This document shows, one piece after another, positions 45,065-57,959 of a DNA stretch of 64,000 nt. How positions within the stretch are numbered: position 1 is the first letter of the stretch; each line of letters opens with the position of its first letter. The DNA lies in contig CM060834.1 in assembly GCA_030762175.1 (NCBI GenBank), positions 29,786,501 to 29,850,500 on the forward strand. The letters are read 5' to 3'. Made by a program: the position numbers and the translations under genes. The DNA comes from Metallyticus violacea. Lineage: Eukaryota > Arthropoda > Insecta > Mantodea > Metallyticidae. The notes below the pieces were generated by a model that saw only the letters and a list, made by a program, of their open reading frames with translations, searched no databases and had not been told where the DNA came from.

Positions 45065-45890
45065 AAAAGTATATGTAATACTTTTTCAACGTAATCTTCC
45101 TTTCTTTCAATGCGTTTCCCGCTTCTGTGGATTAACTTTTCAATCCTCCTTTAAAAAATTTGCTGGAAAACACAAAACACTTTTAACACATTATCTCCGC
45201 CTTTGGCCAGATTTCGGTTTTAATAAAAGGCAACGGTCGCTGGGTGCAACAGCTGGGCCGTACGCTGAGTGATCATGTTCCTGGAAGGCGCATGTGTTCA
45301 CAGCAGTCTTTTGAACTGGTACGCTATCGTCCAGCAGGGTAACATTGACTCAATATTCCGCGCCTTTTTTCCTTGATGGCATTGCGCAATAAACGTAGCG
45401 CAGTAGCTCAGCACATATTCTTAATCACCGGTGTGTTCCTTTCCGAAGTCTATCGCCAGAATTCCCTTGCAGTCCTCAAAAATCTTCTTCGTGGATTGTG
45501 TTACCTTGGCTTCACCCTTCTTTCTCCACTCCATTGATTCTCTTTTCGAAAAATATAAATTGTAATGGACCATAATTTCGTCCTCCGTGACGAAGGATTC
45601 CAATATTGCCCTTTCGGAGCCATAACAAAGGTTTAAAAACTTCCGACAACATTCCACGCGCGCTTGTATTTAAACTGCTGAAAGAACTCGGGGCACCCAT
45701 CTTGCACTGGCCTTATGCGTATGCATATACAAATGTTGATGAATATTTTCAGAAGCTTTCACTCAGAATTTCCTTCTCGATAAGGGAGATGTTTTCTTGT
45801 ATCAACACACCCATTGGTCTATCCTCACGTGAGCTATCTTCAAAAGAAATAATTTTGATCATTCCCTAACAGTGGAATATGAAAGGGAAA
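45065..45890 (-). pseudogene. mariner transposase remnant (minus)
   Basis: Minus strand 45890-45640 shows EDSSREDRPMGVLIQENISL (linker after the first HTH) and DGCPEFFQQFKYKRA, in the place of the VSARWVPR motif. ORF 45657-45421 then reads TEDEIMVHYNLYFSKRESME followed by WRKKGEAK, the first catalytic block of mariners (form TGDETW-x-HHYDPESK-x-QSMEWRKKGE, with D and E kept). ILAIDFG follows. After further decay the C-terminus reads RIEKLIHRSGKRIERKEDYV (about 45135-45080). A large internal deletion removes the second and third catalytic residues. Dead. Confidence 0.82.
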
Positions 45891-45911
45891 CGTCCCTATA
45901 CACACTACCCA

Positions 45912-46335
45912 GGCGTTTTTTATTGTGGCATATAAGGGGGGGGGGAGGCTGACAATGTGGGTAAAGTAGTACAGGCATTGTAGTCTGTTAAATATTTGAA
46001 GTGACGGTTGGGATCATTAGTGAGGAAAAGTAAACCTTCGCATGTACAGTACGGTGGGCTTGGTGGTTTCCAAAGTTTGAGTCGAATAGAGTGCTGGAAC
46101 TTGAGAGCTGCTGCTCCCGGAATGTCACTAACTGCTTCGGTATGGCCATCTTAGTCGATGCCCATCTTCAACGTGTTACTCACACATGTTAATAAAAAGT
46201 CCTAATTGCATTTGATAATATTTATGCCGTCAGTGAACACCTCGGCCCTTATTTTCCTGTTTCCTTTTTATTTTATTTTGATAAGGGATGAGTAGGACGG
46301 GACTAGAAGTATTGTGAGCTACGCTCCATGTAGAA
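45912..46335 (+). repeat. Interspersed repeat D, copy 2
   Basis: Counterpart of 39725-40135; contains attgtggcatataaggggg (G run 45939-45947), ggcattgtagtctg, gtgacggttggga and gataagggatgagtagg. It begins about 20 bp from the mariner remnant. Confidence 0.65.
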
Positions 46336-46905
46336 TAGTTCTACAGGGGTTGCGATATAACTAGGGGAAAAGTACTTTAGTTAAAAATTTAATCAGCTGT
46401 ATTATGCACCACGTGTATCTTGAATGGCCTTCTCCAAGCAAACGGTGCAGACTAAAGGAAAATGGAGTACTTATACTCCCGCACTATGTATCAAATAACA
46501 TGAACATCACGACAGCTCTACGTCAGGCCGAAAACTTATGACCGCATCTCTTAGAGGCACACTAAGAAAATTTCTTCTTAGATCAGGAAACAAAACTGAT
46601 AAACTATAGATTTCCTAACCGAAAACGACGTGTCGTGGCGAAGAAAATTATAATGACAACGAGAATCATTAGAGCCTCTATAGAAAAGTCATATATCAAG
46701 GGGGGGATCTACTAACAAAGTTATTAAATTGCATTTAATGATTGTAGAAATCTAGATTAATAATTATACTCACTTGAAGAAGTAAATCATGTGTATTTCT
46801 GTAATTACATTTTGATAAATATTGATGATTAGCCTGTGTGAAGATTATAACCGAAATATTGATTTAAAAATGATAAAATATATTTTGTTGTTGATTTTGT
46901 TTAAA
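46336..46905. other. No recognisable gene
   Basis: AT-rich, short ORFs only, one G run at 46702-46707. Confidence 0.45.
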
Positions 46906-46907
46906 TA

Positions 46908-47155
46908 CAGACGCTCTGTAACATCTCAGGTCATCAGCGTTCCATTCAATTCAGGGCGTGAAACGGCCGAAAATTTTTGCTCAGAGGTCTCTTCTTTCAG
47001 GCTTGAGGTTCTTTTACGTGCCGTAAATCTACGATCCGGGATCCACGGTTTTACTTTCCTTGCGAAGGAAATCTTACTTAGGATTTTTACACCCGAAAAA
47101 ATTCATCGATCGTGGCTGGGATTCTACCCGCGATCTTGGGTTTAAGAGGCAAGTA
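46908..47155 (-). mobile_element. SINE A, copy A4 (head lost)
   Basis: Minus strand: starts at about cttgcctcttaaacccaag, just after the A-box half, keeps cgatcttggg/cgcgggtagaatcccagcc (B box), then the body, and ends gatgttacagagcgtctgta. A 107-codon ORF on plus (46822-47145) is incidental and mirrors one over copy A3. Body is close to A3. Confidence 0.88.
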
Positions 47156-47159
47156 GAGA

Positions 47160-49245
47160 AAATAGATCAGATGAAGATGTATGGATAATTTTGAAAAGTA
47201 GTGTAAGACAATGGTGGTTTCTTCGATCTTCCAGTCGAAACCGAGGCAGCTGATCGAGGAGGAAGCGTGGTTACATGGTCGAACAAAGAGACACATAAGC
47301 ACGCTCTGGTCTGTTAGTAGAAAATCGCAATAGTGGAAATGACGTAAATTTTTTTAAGGTTCTGGATAGGGACACCTTTAATCTTTTGAAGGTGTGGATT
47401 AGTGAACTTGCTTTTCTGCAGATTTCAGCAACATGGTTTACCTAACTGAAGTTACTATATCTTATAATTCTGAAGTTTTTCGCAGAATCATTGCTGAGAA
47501 TCATTGTTTGATTTTATTTAGTAGCTAACAAAATTAAAAAATATAGATCATATCTGCATTGTGGAGTTAAATAGTTTGCCAAATGATTATGAATATAAAT
47601 TATTACTTTCCATTTAATGCAATAATAATGAAATAAATATCGTGCATTATTGAAATTGCAATGACATTCAAGGTATGTTAATTTACAAATTATTTTAAGG
47701 GACTTTAGCATTTGTAAGTAACACAAAACTGCATAAAAGCAAATAATCGTAAAGGAGTTTTCACTAAAAATTTCATTTAAAAAGGTTTTTATATGACCGC
47801 AATTACTTGTAGGTATTTAAGTAAGGTAAAACTCAATAAAAAACCTTCAGCAGGTATTGTCTATCAACTGGCGATCAAACTGTCACCGCATTAGATAAGC
47901 AGATACATAGGTTCTTTACTGAACACCTCCCTGCGTGGTCAGTAATGTTACGTATTAGATTATAATAATATTAATTAAATAAATTACTCAAGTAGAAATA
48001 AAAATGTGTTTTTACAAAAGTAAAAGGCTTTCACACAGAATGAAAAGTTCAACTACCCAGCGCTAAGTGTGTGAAACAGAAAAGCTAAGTTGATGAATGC
48101 TTTTGACTGAACAAGGTTCCTTTATGTTCTAGCTGAATGGATATCGAACTGTGTTGCTAAACCAGGCGAATCGTCCCTAGAGTTTTGCATGCACTTGGCC
48201 GTGACCAAGCTCGAAGCTCGTTCCATGGTCCCCTGAGATACATTATCTCTAGCAAACACTTTCACTTTCACAGACCGCAGGGATAATAAAGTGTTTTTAA
48301 ATTCACACCCAAGCCCCCTAGCTCTCCCTCATCTGTAATGTAGTACGTGGTTGATGGTATTCCCACGGGAAGACCTCAAGTCCTGCAAAAAGCCTTATCT
48401 TATAAACAATAATTGACTCAATAATTCACAAAGAGACATTTTGACCTAGGCGATTCATGGAAGATAGTTACTTCGGTGGTGAGTAGGAGTGTTTATTCGT
48501 ATTAACTTCGGGATTTCATTAAATAGAACAGATTTTAGAACATATATGTAGTAAAATATTTACATGTTCAGTTTAAAAATTAACGGGCAATTTGGAAGGC
48601 AATTATTAACTATTAGCAACTGCATTAAATCAATATTTAAATTTTATAAACTAAAAGAAGTACAAAATATGGAGGAATCATGAGTGATACTTGACGTCTA
48701 TAGCTTCTAGGGTTGTACTTTTTATTTATTTAATTGCTATAGAAGTTCAATTTTAATTTTATCTAATTTATTAAAACAAAAAATTAATTATTTTGTAGAT
48801 TTTTTGTTTAAAGTATTCTTTGCAAGGAGATCACTTACACAGTGTTTTATTTTTAGAAATATTCAGATTTTTTTTTTATTTGAGATACACATTAGATTGA
48901 TGGGTTTCTATTAAAGACGGAAATATGTAATAATGTTCTTTATTATACCATTCTATTCAATAAAATGATTACGGTTTCAATTTGAAAATATAATTTTCCA
49001 AAACTTATCTAACCTAACCTAACTTAACCTAATGAGGTGCACAGAAGAGTGTACATCTCAAAATTATAAAATATGCCTTTTTACAGATTGGATTGTATTG
49101 ATTTTTTAGGGTCGGAGGAGGATATTTCGGCACTTCAGCCTTGCTCAAGTTCTGGCCGTTTGTGCCTACGCCACAGTGGAGAATCTCTGTGAGGAAGGAA
49201 TGTAGTGAGGGCGACACCAAACAATGAAATACGGATGTAAACGGA
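47160..49245. other. No recognisable gene
   Basis: AT-rich with small balanced patches at 47200-47300 and 48120-48300. Includes a taacctaacctaactta-type stretch at 49007-49032, a short telomere-like or degenerate CCTAA run of four to five units. No ORF recognised. Confidence 0.4.
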
Positions 49246-49255
49246 GTTTTCTATA

Positions 49256-49500
49256 ATGTTGCAGATAAGACACCCAAACGTTGGCGGAGCCCCTCCAAGG
49301 GGTTCGAACTGCCCAGAAAGGTACCTCGCCCTGGCATTTTCAATATCAAATGCAAATAGTGGAATATTTGCAAAAAGGAAAGCTCCGTCTCAGCTTTTGC
49401 TTAAACGAGCAGGAAGAACCACGAAAAAATCCAGGGTAAGTATGTCTAGGCTAAAAAGATCTGATCCAGGGACCTCCCGAATTCAAGTCTAAAGCGTTAT
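49256..49500 (-). mobile_element. SINE-like element D (tRNA-like head)
   Basis: On the minus strand it starts near acgataacgctttagacttg, with gaattcgggaggtccctggatc, which resembles the SINE B head (gcggactcgtgagcgggaggtc then B box). It then runs through an unrelated body (tttttcgtggttcttcctgc, ggcgaggtacctttctgggc) and ends with cagttcgaaccccttggagg and gctccgccaacgtttgggtg. One copy here. It may be a distant SINE family sharing the same tRNA source. A 78-codon plus ORF over it is incidental. Confidence 0.5.
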
Positions 49501-49726
49501 CGTCTTTCCGTAATTTTCCAGTTTACTTTGTTATTTTGTATTGTAATGCAATTGTAACTAAATACAAATATAATAAATGATGATGGGAGAGTAAAAAGGG
49601 GCGGTTTTCCCTCAAGTCGATTTGAGAATGGGCGCTTTACCCCCTTTTATCCCTTTTTTCTCCTTTTCCTGCAACCACAAGATAACAAAAGAATGGATTC
49701 TTGAAATATCACAACTACTTGTTGCC

Positions 49727-49978
49727 TATAAGGTGGCCAAAGTCCTTGAAGGGCGGACATATGAACGAGAAACGTGCCAGGGCCGTTTTCCCTTACTGAT
49801 GTTCTCATTTCTGATCAATGGCAAATACCGGGGAGGTATCCTAAACTTAGGTCTGAAACGTTTTAATCCAATAAATAAATAAAAAAAAAACCCGTTTCCC
49901 GTTAATCATTTCATTTCCTTTATTATATCAATGCACACCCCTAGAGTGCTTCAGGCGTTAAGCACAACTTTAAAACAA
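49727..49978 (+). mobile_element. SINE B, copy B4 (diverged)
   Basis: Begins aaggtggccaaagtccttga and ggcggacatatgaacgaga, a decayed head without a usable B box (the ctccctgactgagg block is also altered to cccttactgatg). It then continues with aaataccggggaggtatcct, taggtctgaaacg, an ataaataaat insert, cgttaatcatttcatttcc and a weak end near gcgttaagcacaac. Oldest-looking member of the family here. Confidence 0.75.
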
Positions 49979-50334
49979 CTTCAACGATAGAACATTTAGA
50001 AGCAGCAATAAATAATTTCCACAAGTGTATTTGGAAGCATTACAGAGAATACTTATCCTTTCCTTTGAAGCGAAAACAAACTCTCTTCAGGCACATCATT
50101 GTGAAGACTCCCGGTGAAATACTGAACGACTTGGAAGCAGCAGCAACTGCAACGTTAAAGGAAGAATTCTCATTTGAGGAGATTAATGGCTAGTTCTTTT
50201 CTGGTAGAGAAGAAAGTAAGAGCAAGGACTCGCCACTCAGTACCCGAAAGAACTGCATTTATCCAGAATAATGCCAGAGTATGGCTGTTCATCCATCCAC
50301 AGTTTTTGGACTAGTTTTGTTATGAAGGTGTTTC

Positions 50335-50475
50335 GTTAAAAATATTACCGAAGACACCACCGGACCAATAATGCAGTGGAAGGCTGGAATACGCATTTAA
50401 ACTGCTTCCAGAACTAAGCAGGAGACACCAACACAAATTACATCGCTAGAACTTGACCTAAAAAAACAGAAAGGA
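50335..50475 (+). pseudogene. MULE (Mutator-like) transposase fragment
   Basis: Frame reading RRHHRTNNAVEGWNTHLNCF at about 50353-50412 contains RTNNAVEGW, a signature near the C-terminus of arthropod MULE transposases (form PRTNNAVEGWH-x-x-F). No catalytic part is recognised upstream; the open bits at 50190-50290 are unassigned. MULEs move by cut-and-paste with 8-10 bp duplications; none was found here. Confidence 0.55.
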
Positions 50476-50581
50476 ATGAAGTGTAAAATTAAAATAGAGG
50501 AAAGGGTCGCAATGCGCACGGTGGACGATTCTATATAAAATGGGACGGAATATTAGAGCAATTGACTTGACATTTAAAATG

Positions 50582-50582
<1 letters not shown>

Positions 50583-50631
<49 letters not shown>
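50583..50631. repeat. (AT)n microsatellite
   Basis: About 24 units. Confidence 0.97.
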
Positions 50632-50633
<2 letters not shown>

Positions 50634-50639
50634 TATTAC

Positions 50640-51785
50640 TACATATTTCCACAATGTTTTTAATATTCTGATATCCCTAGGTATCAGAATACAAAATTTT
50701 GCAATTCTTATTGCATTTTATTAACATTATCCATTTTATAGCGAATAACTCTCGGACCACTTGAAATAGAAATATGAATAGCTCATTTTAAAACTCACAA
50801 TTTGTTGAACAAACATTTTAGTTATTTCTTTTACAAAATTAGAATAAATTCAGTTTTATGTATATTTAACAATTTCCTCACAAAGAAAGTGAACAATAAA
50901 AATATAGCAAAATTGCAAATTACTTAGGAAATTTAATATAGTTTTCAAATGTGTGCTGTAAGTTAAATAATTTTAGTAAAAAAATAATTGGTGGAATACT
51001 TACACTGGAGTGATAAAAATTTATATAGATTTTAGAGCGTGTCATTTGAAATTAATATAGTTCAGAGATTTAGCTGTGAATTGTGTCTAGATAAGGCAAG
51101 AGATAGGCTATTGCCACGTCGCGTCGTAGTTTAGTCAGTGTGTTTACAAAAAGCGGTAGTGTTAATTCTTCAATCATTCGCTTGGTTGCTTGCACAGTAT
51201 CGTGCGCTCGAAACCTGTCATCCTTCAAGAAAGGTGTGCTGGCTAGCAAATATGTCACCCATTTAAACTGATTCGCGTTAAAGTTCGAAAAAATCTCCAG
51301 AGTTATATTTTCAAGTCTAAGTGTTACATGGATGCAATTAACAAGACCCGCATGTTTGAAATATAATTTAACGAAAATATTTTATAGGAGTTCTTCTTGA
51401 TGAAATATTAAAATAATATTAAACATATTTTTTAGAGACAGAGACAGAGAGAGAAATCAACAAATATTTAGGTTTTTTTATCTGTTTTCCTTGGGGAAGT
51501 TAGTCAAATATGAATTAACTAATTTATATTCCTGTTGAAATATTGCATTAAATAAGGCGCATATACATTTGTCAACCTGTTTTAAAACATCTAGCACTAG
51601 TCTTCGTGTTTATGTTCTTTGGCATTTCTTTTTCACAAATACACGACAAATTTATCGGATTAACATAAGAAAATTATTGAAACGATTAATTATACTAGCA
51701 CGGCAAAAAACTGTGTGTTTGTGCATACTCGGATTCAGAATGGCACAGGCAGGTAACCTATACATGTAATAAAATATTTTCTTTA
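50640..51785. other. No recognisable gene
   Basis: AT-rich with one balanced patch at 51060-51300. A 62-codon minus ORF there (51070-51258) has no recognised family. Confidence 0.4.
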
Positions 51786-51789
51786 TTTA

Positions 51790-52548
51790 CACTTTAAAAC
51801 ATGTAGCAAAAGATCTACCTCTCAATATTAAAAATAATCTCATTCAAGTGCTTGTTACGTCTCACTTTGATTATTGTGATGTCCTGTAATTTAATCTGAA
51901 TACTGGGCAGATCGACAGATTACACGCGTTCATAATGTCTGTGTTCGTTTCGTCTTCAACACAGGTAAATTTGATCATGTGTCACCCCTACACATTCAAC
52001 TGTCATGGCTACCTCTAACAGAACGTAGATCTTACTCCCCTGTTCAAAATCCACCCCTCAGGTATATCTGTCCCTATCTTGAACCCGGAATATGACTTTA
52101 CTCGTACCGAGCACATTTTTACTCGACCTCATTCAGCGTGTCAGTTCCCTGAATCTGGTACTCCCTTCCTCCTGAAGTCGAGGATTATCGGACAATAAAG
52201 CAATTTAATCGTAGATTAAATGTGCCTCAACTATGTAAATCACAATAGTTAGTCTCTCGCTTCTTCCTCCTCTTCCCTTTCTTCTTCTGCTCCTCCTTCC
52301 TCCCTCCTTGTACTCGAAAAAAATATTGAAAACAAGTATAACTCTATCACGATCTTTATCAAATTTCTAACTTTATTAAAAATTGTAATGTTTACATGCA
52401 TTATATATCTTTAATTTTGACTTTTTGTGTATTTCATATAATTATATATTATAATCTGTATTTTTGCTCGTTTTTCTCCTGGTAGAGTGAAAGAGAAGGC
52501 CCCCATGACCTTAATTCTTGCCAGGTAAATAAACAAATAAATAATGAT
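51790..52548 (+). pseudogene. CR1/L2-like LINE 3' end (C-terminus and 3' UTR)
   Basis: Translation in shifting frames gives LPLNIKNNLIQVLVTSHFDY followed by CDVL (51815-51885). It continues with a VRFVFNTGKFDHVSPLHIQL segment and SWLPLTERRSY (about 51945-52035), then FTRTEHIFTRPHSACQFPES and GTPFLL (about 52095-52175). This is the C-terminal order of CR1/L2-type LINEs (SHFDYCD-V-Y ... VRF-F-L-R-YDHVTP-L-x-x-LSWL-L-ERR ... WNSLP). The 3' UTR ends gaccttaattcttgccagg and taaataaacaaataaataa (52508-52545), a typical tail. 5' truncated and decayed. Confidence 0.78.
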
Positions 52549-52654
52549 ACACATCTTAATTATTTCCAGGTGCCAGATTAAACATGGATTAGCTAATATA
52601 CTAAAATGTAGGGAAAGATACCAGCTTTCACACACCACGTCAAACATTTGATAA

Positions 52655-52940
52655 TTTGATGGGAAAAAAATTGCCTCAATGCTCGTATTCATCTAATTTG
52701 TCGCCTAATAACTTCTTTTTGTTTTCGAATGTCAAACAAAAAATGCGCGGACAGCGATTTTCATCACCTCAAAAAGCCGGTGAAGCCTTTAAAAACCATG
52801 TTTTTGAGATACCAATTACAGAGTGGAAAAAAAGTTTCGAACATTGGTCTGAACCCATTCAAAAGTGTATATCTTACAGGAGAATATTTTGAAAAGCAAA
52901 TACCAATTGTAACCCTTGTATATATTTTTATATGATAAAT
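52655..52940 (+). pseudogene. mariner transposase C-terminal fragment
   Basis: Reads LPQCSYSSNLSPNNFFLFSN, then VKQKMRGQRFSSPQKAGEAF, then KNHVFEIPITEWKKSFEHWS and EPIQKC (two frames joined by a shift). This matches the mariner end (form LPHPPYSPDLAPSDFFLFP-LK-x-x-L-G-RF-S ... W-x-KCI). The third catalytic Asp (in PSD) is Asn here. EYFEKQ then a stop follow. N-terminal and central parts are missing; the fragment starts directly in this block. Confidence 0.82.
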
Positions 52941-52944
52941 AAAT

Positions 52945-53968
52945 GTCATTAATTCTCATCACTAGTAATTAGTGTGATGTGTTTGTCACTCAATAGCATC
53001 TTTAATCCAAGCAGAATTTGTGGAGAACGTGGTTACAAATGTAAAGGAAGGACTTTCATATGGAAGTTAACAATTCTTTCCATTAATCACATAGTAGGAA
53101 CATGGTTGAGTTCTGTTACAAAAAGGAGATTTCATGATCAAGCGTACCCCATCTTTCAATGTATTTGTGTTCTCCAATCTAAACGATTGAGCGATTCACG
53201 GGCTAAATGCTGACGTCAGGGAAAAATCTACTTTCGTTACCTAAACGACGTTCCTCAATTGATACGACTGTGGTATGTATCCAGTTGTCCATGTCTATAG
53301 ACACACAGAGGAAACTGGGATTCTAAAGCAAATTTGTCCTGCAAATGGTTTCCGTTTTGTAAACCTTGCGTCCGCAGCATCCGTCTCTCTCATGGCATGC
53401 GGACCATTTGTATGTGATATGAACATTAAACAGCCGTGCTGCGTAGCGATAAACAGCGCTGCTTGCAGTTACAAGCTTCAACAGTAATTATTCTGTAAAC
53501 GCGTTCGTTATTTCCTTGTTTCTGCTGGCAATATTTGACAAGAGAGAGAAACATTCTCAACAACAGCCTATTTTGTTATCGTTTTTACGTATTACGCTGA
53601 CTGTTGCAATGTTTTGGAAACAGGGGGGTGAAATGAATTTGTGTTAGCGTAATTAACGCCACATGAGATTACCTAGAATTCTTCTTTTTTAGGCTTCGGA
53701 ATAACTGCTGGAAAACGCTTAATGCAAACAGTGTGTCAACCAAGCAACGGCCTACAAACATTAAACCAGAAGTCCATTAAATCAGAATATAAATAAACAT
53801 TAGTTAACAACAGCAAGAAGTTTATATATAACAATAAAATTGCCCCAAACTCGTTAACAGAGCATGCGATATTTCGGGTAACGCCATAGGTTACCCGAGT
53901 ACAGTTAAAGTAAAAGCTCATTTCCCATAACTGCAAATTCTTTTTCATTTGCTGTGCCAGTTTCACAC

Positions 53969-54006
<38 letters not shown>

Positions 54007-54425
54007 CTATTTGATACACTAATTTCCTTATAGGTAGTATACAACTGAACGTAAATTTATAAACATATATAAACTCAAGACAAAATGAGTATTATTGCAG
54101 ATATTATTATAATTTGGAATTCGTGATTGCAAATATCCAGTGGTAAACTTAGATAACGTAGTCAATTTCCAAATTATTATGTTCGCGTGTTTGTCTTTCG
54201 TTTTTCCACACTAGGATTTTTCTCCAGTGGTTTTCCTGTAACTTTGCGAACCATCTTTGCCACGTCCTTTCATTGTTTCACATCTACACCGAAGGCATGG
54301 CATATTTTCGGCACCACTGCAGTTGCATTGTGCTCAAGTTTAAAATACAGAATTATAAATTTTATAATACCTGATACTACACTAATCAGCAATTTTGCAT
54401 TTTTCGTTAAATATTAACGAGGAAT
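52945..54425. other. No recognisable gene; 32 nt T run at 53970-54002
   Basis: AT-rich with one balanced patch at 53200-53480 containing a 70-codon plus ORF (Cys/Ala-rich, unrecognised). The T run is the longest homopolymer in the window. Confidence 0.4.
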
Positions 54426-54429
54426 GTTC

Positions 54430-55430
54430 TAAAAGTTCTTGATCTTACTCAGAGATATCGTGAAGATGGCCAAATTGCAAGGACTATTTCACCTATGTGA
54501 CGTCATCAACGAAACAAAAGTTTGAATTCTGACCAATCACAGCCTGATTACGAAGTGAAATTATCGAAAAAAAAAAAATCATCAAAACCGTTTTATAACA
54601 CGACGTGCATTTGTCTTGTGGTCAGTGTAGCCAACTCTATACCTCCATTATATAATTCCTGAACACGCATCACTGACCACTTTTGCAAGAGACAATGGGG
54701 GGGGGAGCTATTGATAGCAACAAAAGCATGGACAATCGACAATCATATCGCAAAATTGAAGTTTCTTTAAAGTGTTTTAGTGATATGTCAAATATGCAAA
54801 TTGATCTTATCATTAGGAATTCCAAACCACAGAATACAAAGAAATACAGAATGTATGTTATTTATTTATTTTTTTTTTATTTTTATTTTTTTTATTTTTT
54901 ATTTTTGTTTTTTTTTGGTTTCCTCGGTTGGTATTAGAAAATCGAACGTTAGTTATTGTAATGGTCGACTTTTGTACATTTCAGCCTCGCGGTTTCTGAA
55001 TAGAGTAGATATTCATAAGTATAACATTTTAAACAAGTGTTAACATTCTGTGCGCGAATTTCAAATATATATCACCTTTATTCTTATTCTATTCATGAAA
55101 TAATCCTAAGCCTATCCTATATCAAAATCCTATTTTGATATTCTGTATTGACATTATTGACAATGGGCATTCTTCTGTCGCAAGATTGCTTGAAGGTTAA
55201 GTACAAATATACAATTATTACAAGTTTGGGGGCATTTTACTTACATTTTTATTTTATTCGTGAAATAGTCTTAATACATATCACTTCAGATTTATTGGTA
55301 ATCTCAGATCCTCTCGTCATATTACTTGTGATAGTTGATAGTTTCAGACGCTTAAGTGTAGTCAGTTGGTCGTGTAAACAAACTAGTGCTAACATATTCC
55401 AAAGGATAAAACTGAAATACAAGCTATGAT
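54430..55430 (-). mobile_element. Element F, copy 2 (no SINE; empty site)
   Basis: Inverted counterpart of 12690-13850. The empty site for SINE A1 is near 54662-54672, where the sequence runs attcctgaacacgcatcac without interruption. It carries a 65 bp T-rich tract at 54861-54917 in place of the AAG tract of copy 1, and no GT tract. The coding part near 55260-55430 (minus) is decayed to a few shared codons. The match to copy 1 stops near 55430, exactly where a mariner begins. Confidence 0.7.
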
Positions 55431-56310
55431 AAAGTACTTCATTTTGAAGGGTTTAACTCCAACAGATATACAAAAGGGGTTTAATTTCACATTAACGCAT
55501 CGTTCCCCTCGTTTTCCAAGGTCACTCAAGATGGAGAGCGCTTAGTGCCCAATACACTGCTACCATCGACGAGATTGTGGCAAAGATTCACAATGCTGTA
55601 CTCAATTATTGAAGGTACGCGGGTTGGCTGACACCGCAAAGACTTCGATAGACACTGTTCACTACATTTCAGACATTTTGGGCACGAAAGCTTTCCGTTT
55701 GATGGATGCCGGGTTTGTTAACAAGAACCGAAAACTATTCCATCGAACATTTCGCAAGTGTTTAGACTTGCTTAAGCGCGCCCCAGTGAGTATCTCTGAC
55801 GTTTCATGGATTCATTAATACACGCCAGAGACGAAGAAGCAGTCCAAACAGTGGGTGGTACAGGTGAAAGTGCACAAAAGAAAAACTGTTCTATCTGCAG
55901 GAAAAATCATGACTACTCATGGTTTTCTGGGATTCTCATTGTGCAGTGCTCGTAGACTTCCTCCAGAAGGTCAGAACCATCACCAGGAAGCATTACGCTT
56001 CACTACTGGACCAATTGAAGGGTGCTATTCATGCTAAACGTCCAAATCTTGAGAAAAATAAAATTCTTTTCATCACGATAAACACACGTCTGGGATTGTT
56101 GCTGCAAAACTGCGTGACATTTGCTTCCAAATACTTCCACATCCATCATATTCGCAGGATTTGGCTCCAAGCAATTACTTCTTGTTCAAACCTGAAGAAA
56201 TGATTAGGTGGGCGAAGATCCACATGGTTGAAGCTGAGATAGACGCTTATTTTTCACAATTTGATAAACAGTATTTTATTGAGAGCATTAACAAAATTAA
56301 AAGTCCTACT
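55420..56310 (+). pseudogene. mariner transposase pseudogene (longest relic)
   Basis: Domains in order: IKYFILKGLTPTDIQKGF (first HTH), broken linker, KVRGLADTAKTSIDTVHYIS (second HTH), DVSWIH with YTPETKKQSKQW (first catalytic block, Asp kept, Glu lost), TVLSAGKIMTTHGFLGFSLC (the family SAGKVMATVFWDS block, frame-shifted inside), LLDQLKGAIH, LFHHDKHTSG (second Asp kept in FHQDNAP box), then HPSYSQDLAPSNYFLF (third residue is Asn) and SINKI near the end. The family encodes a ~345 residue DD34D enzyme. This copy spans the full order but has several shifts and stops, so it is dead. Starts where element F copy 2 stops. Confidence 0.9.
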
Positions 56311-57955
<1,645 letters not shown>

Positions 57956-57959
57956 GAAT

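Noticed and set aside
49005..49035. Telomere-like CCTAA repeats
   Set aside because: Only four to five irregular units in mid-sequence; too short to call an interstitial telomere.
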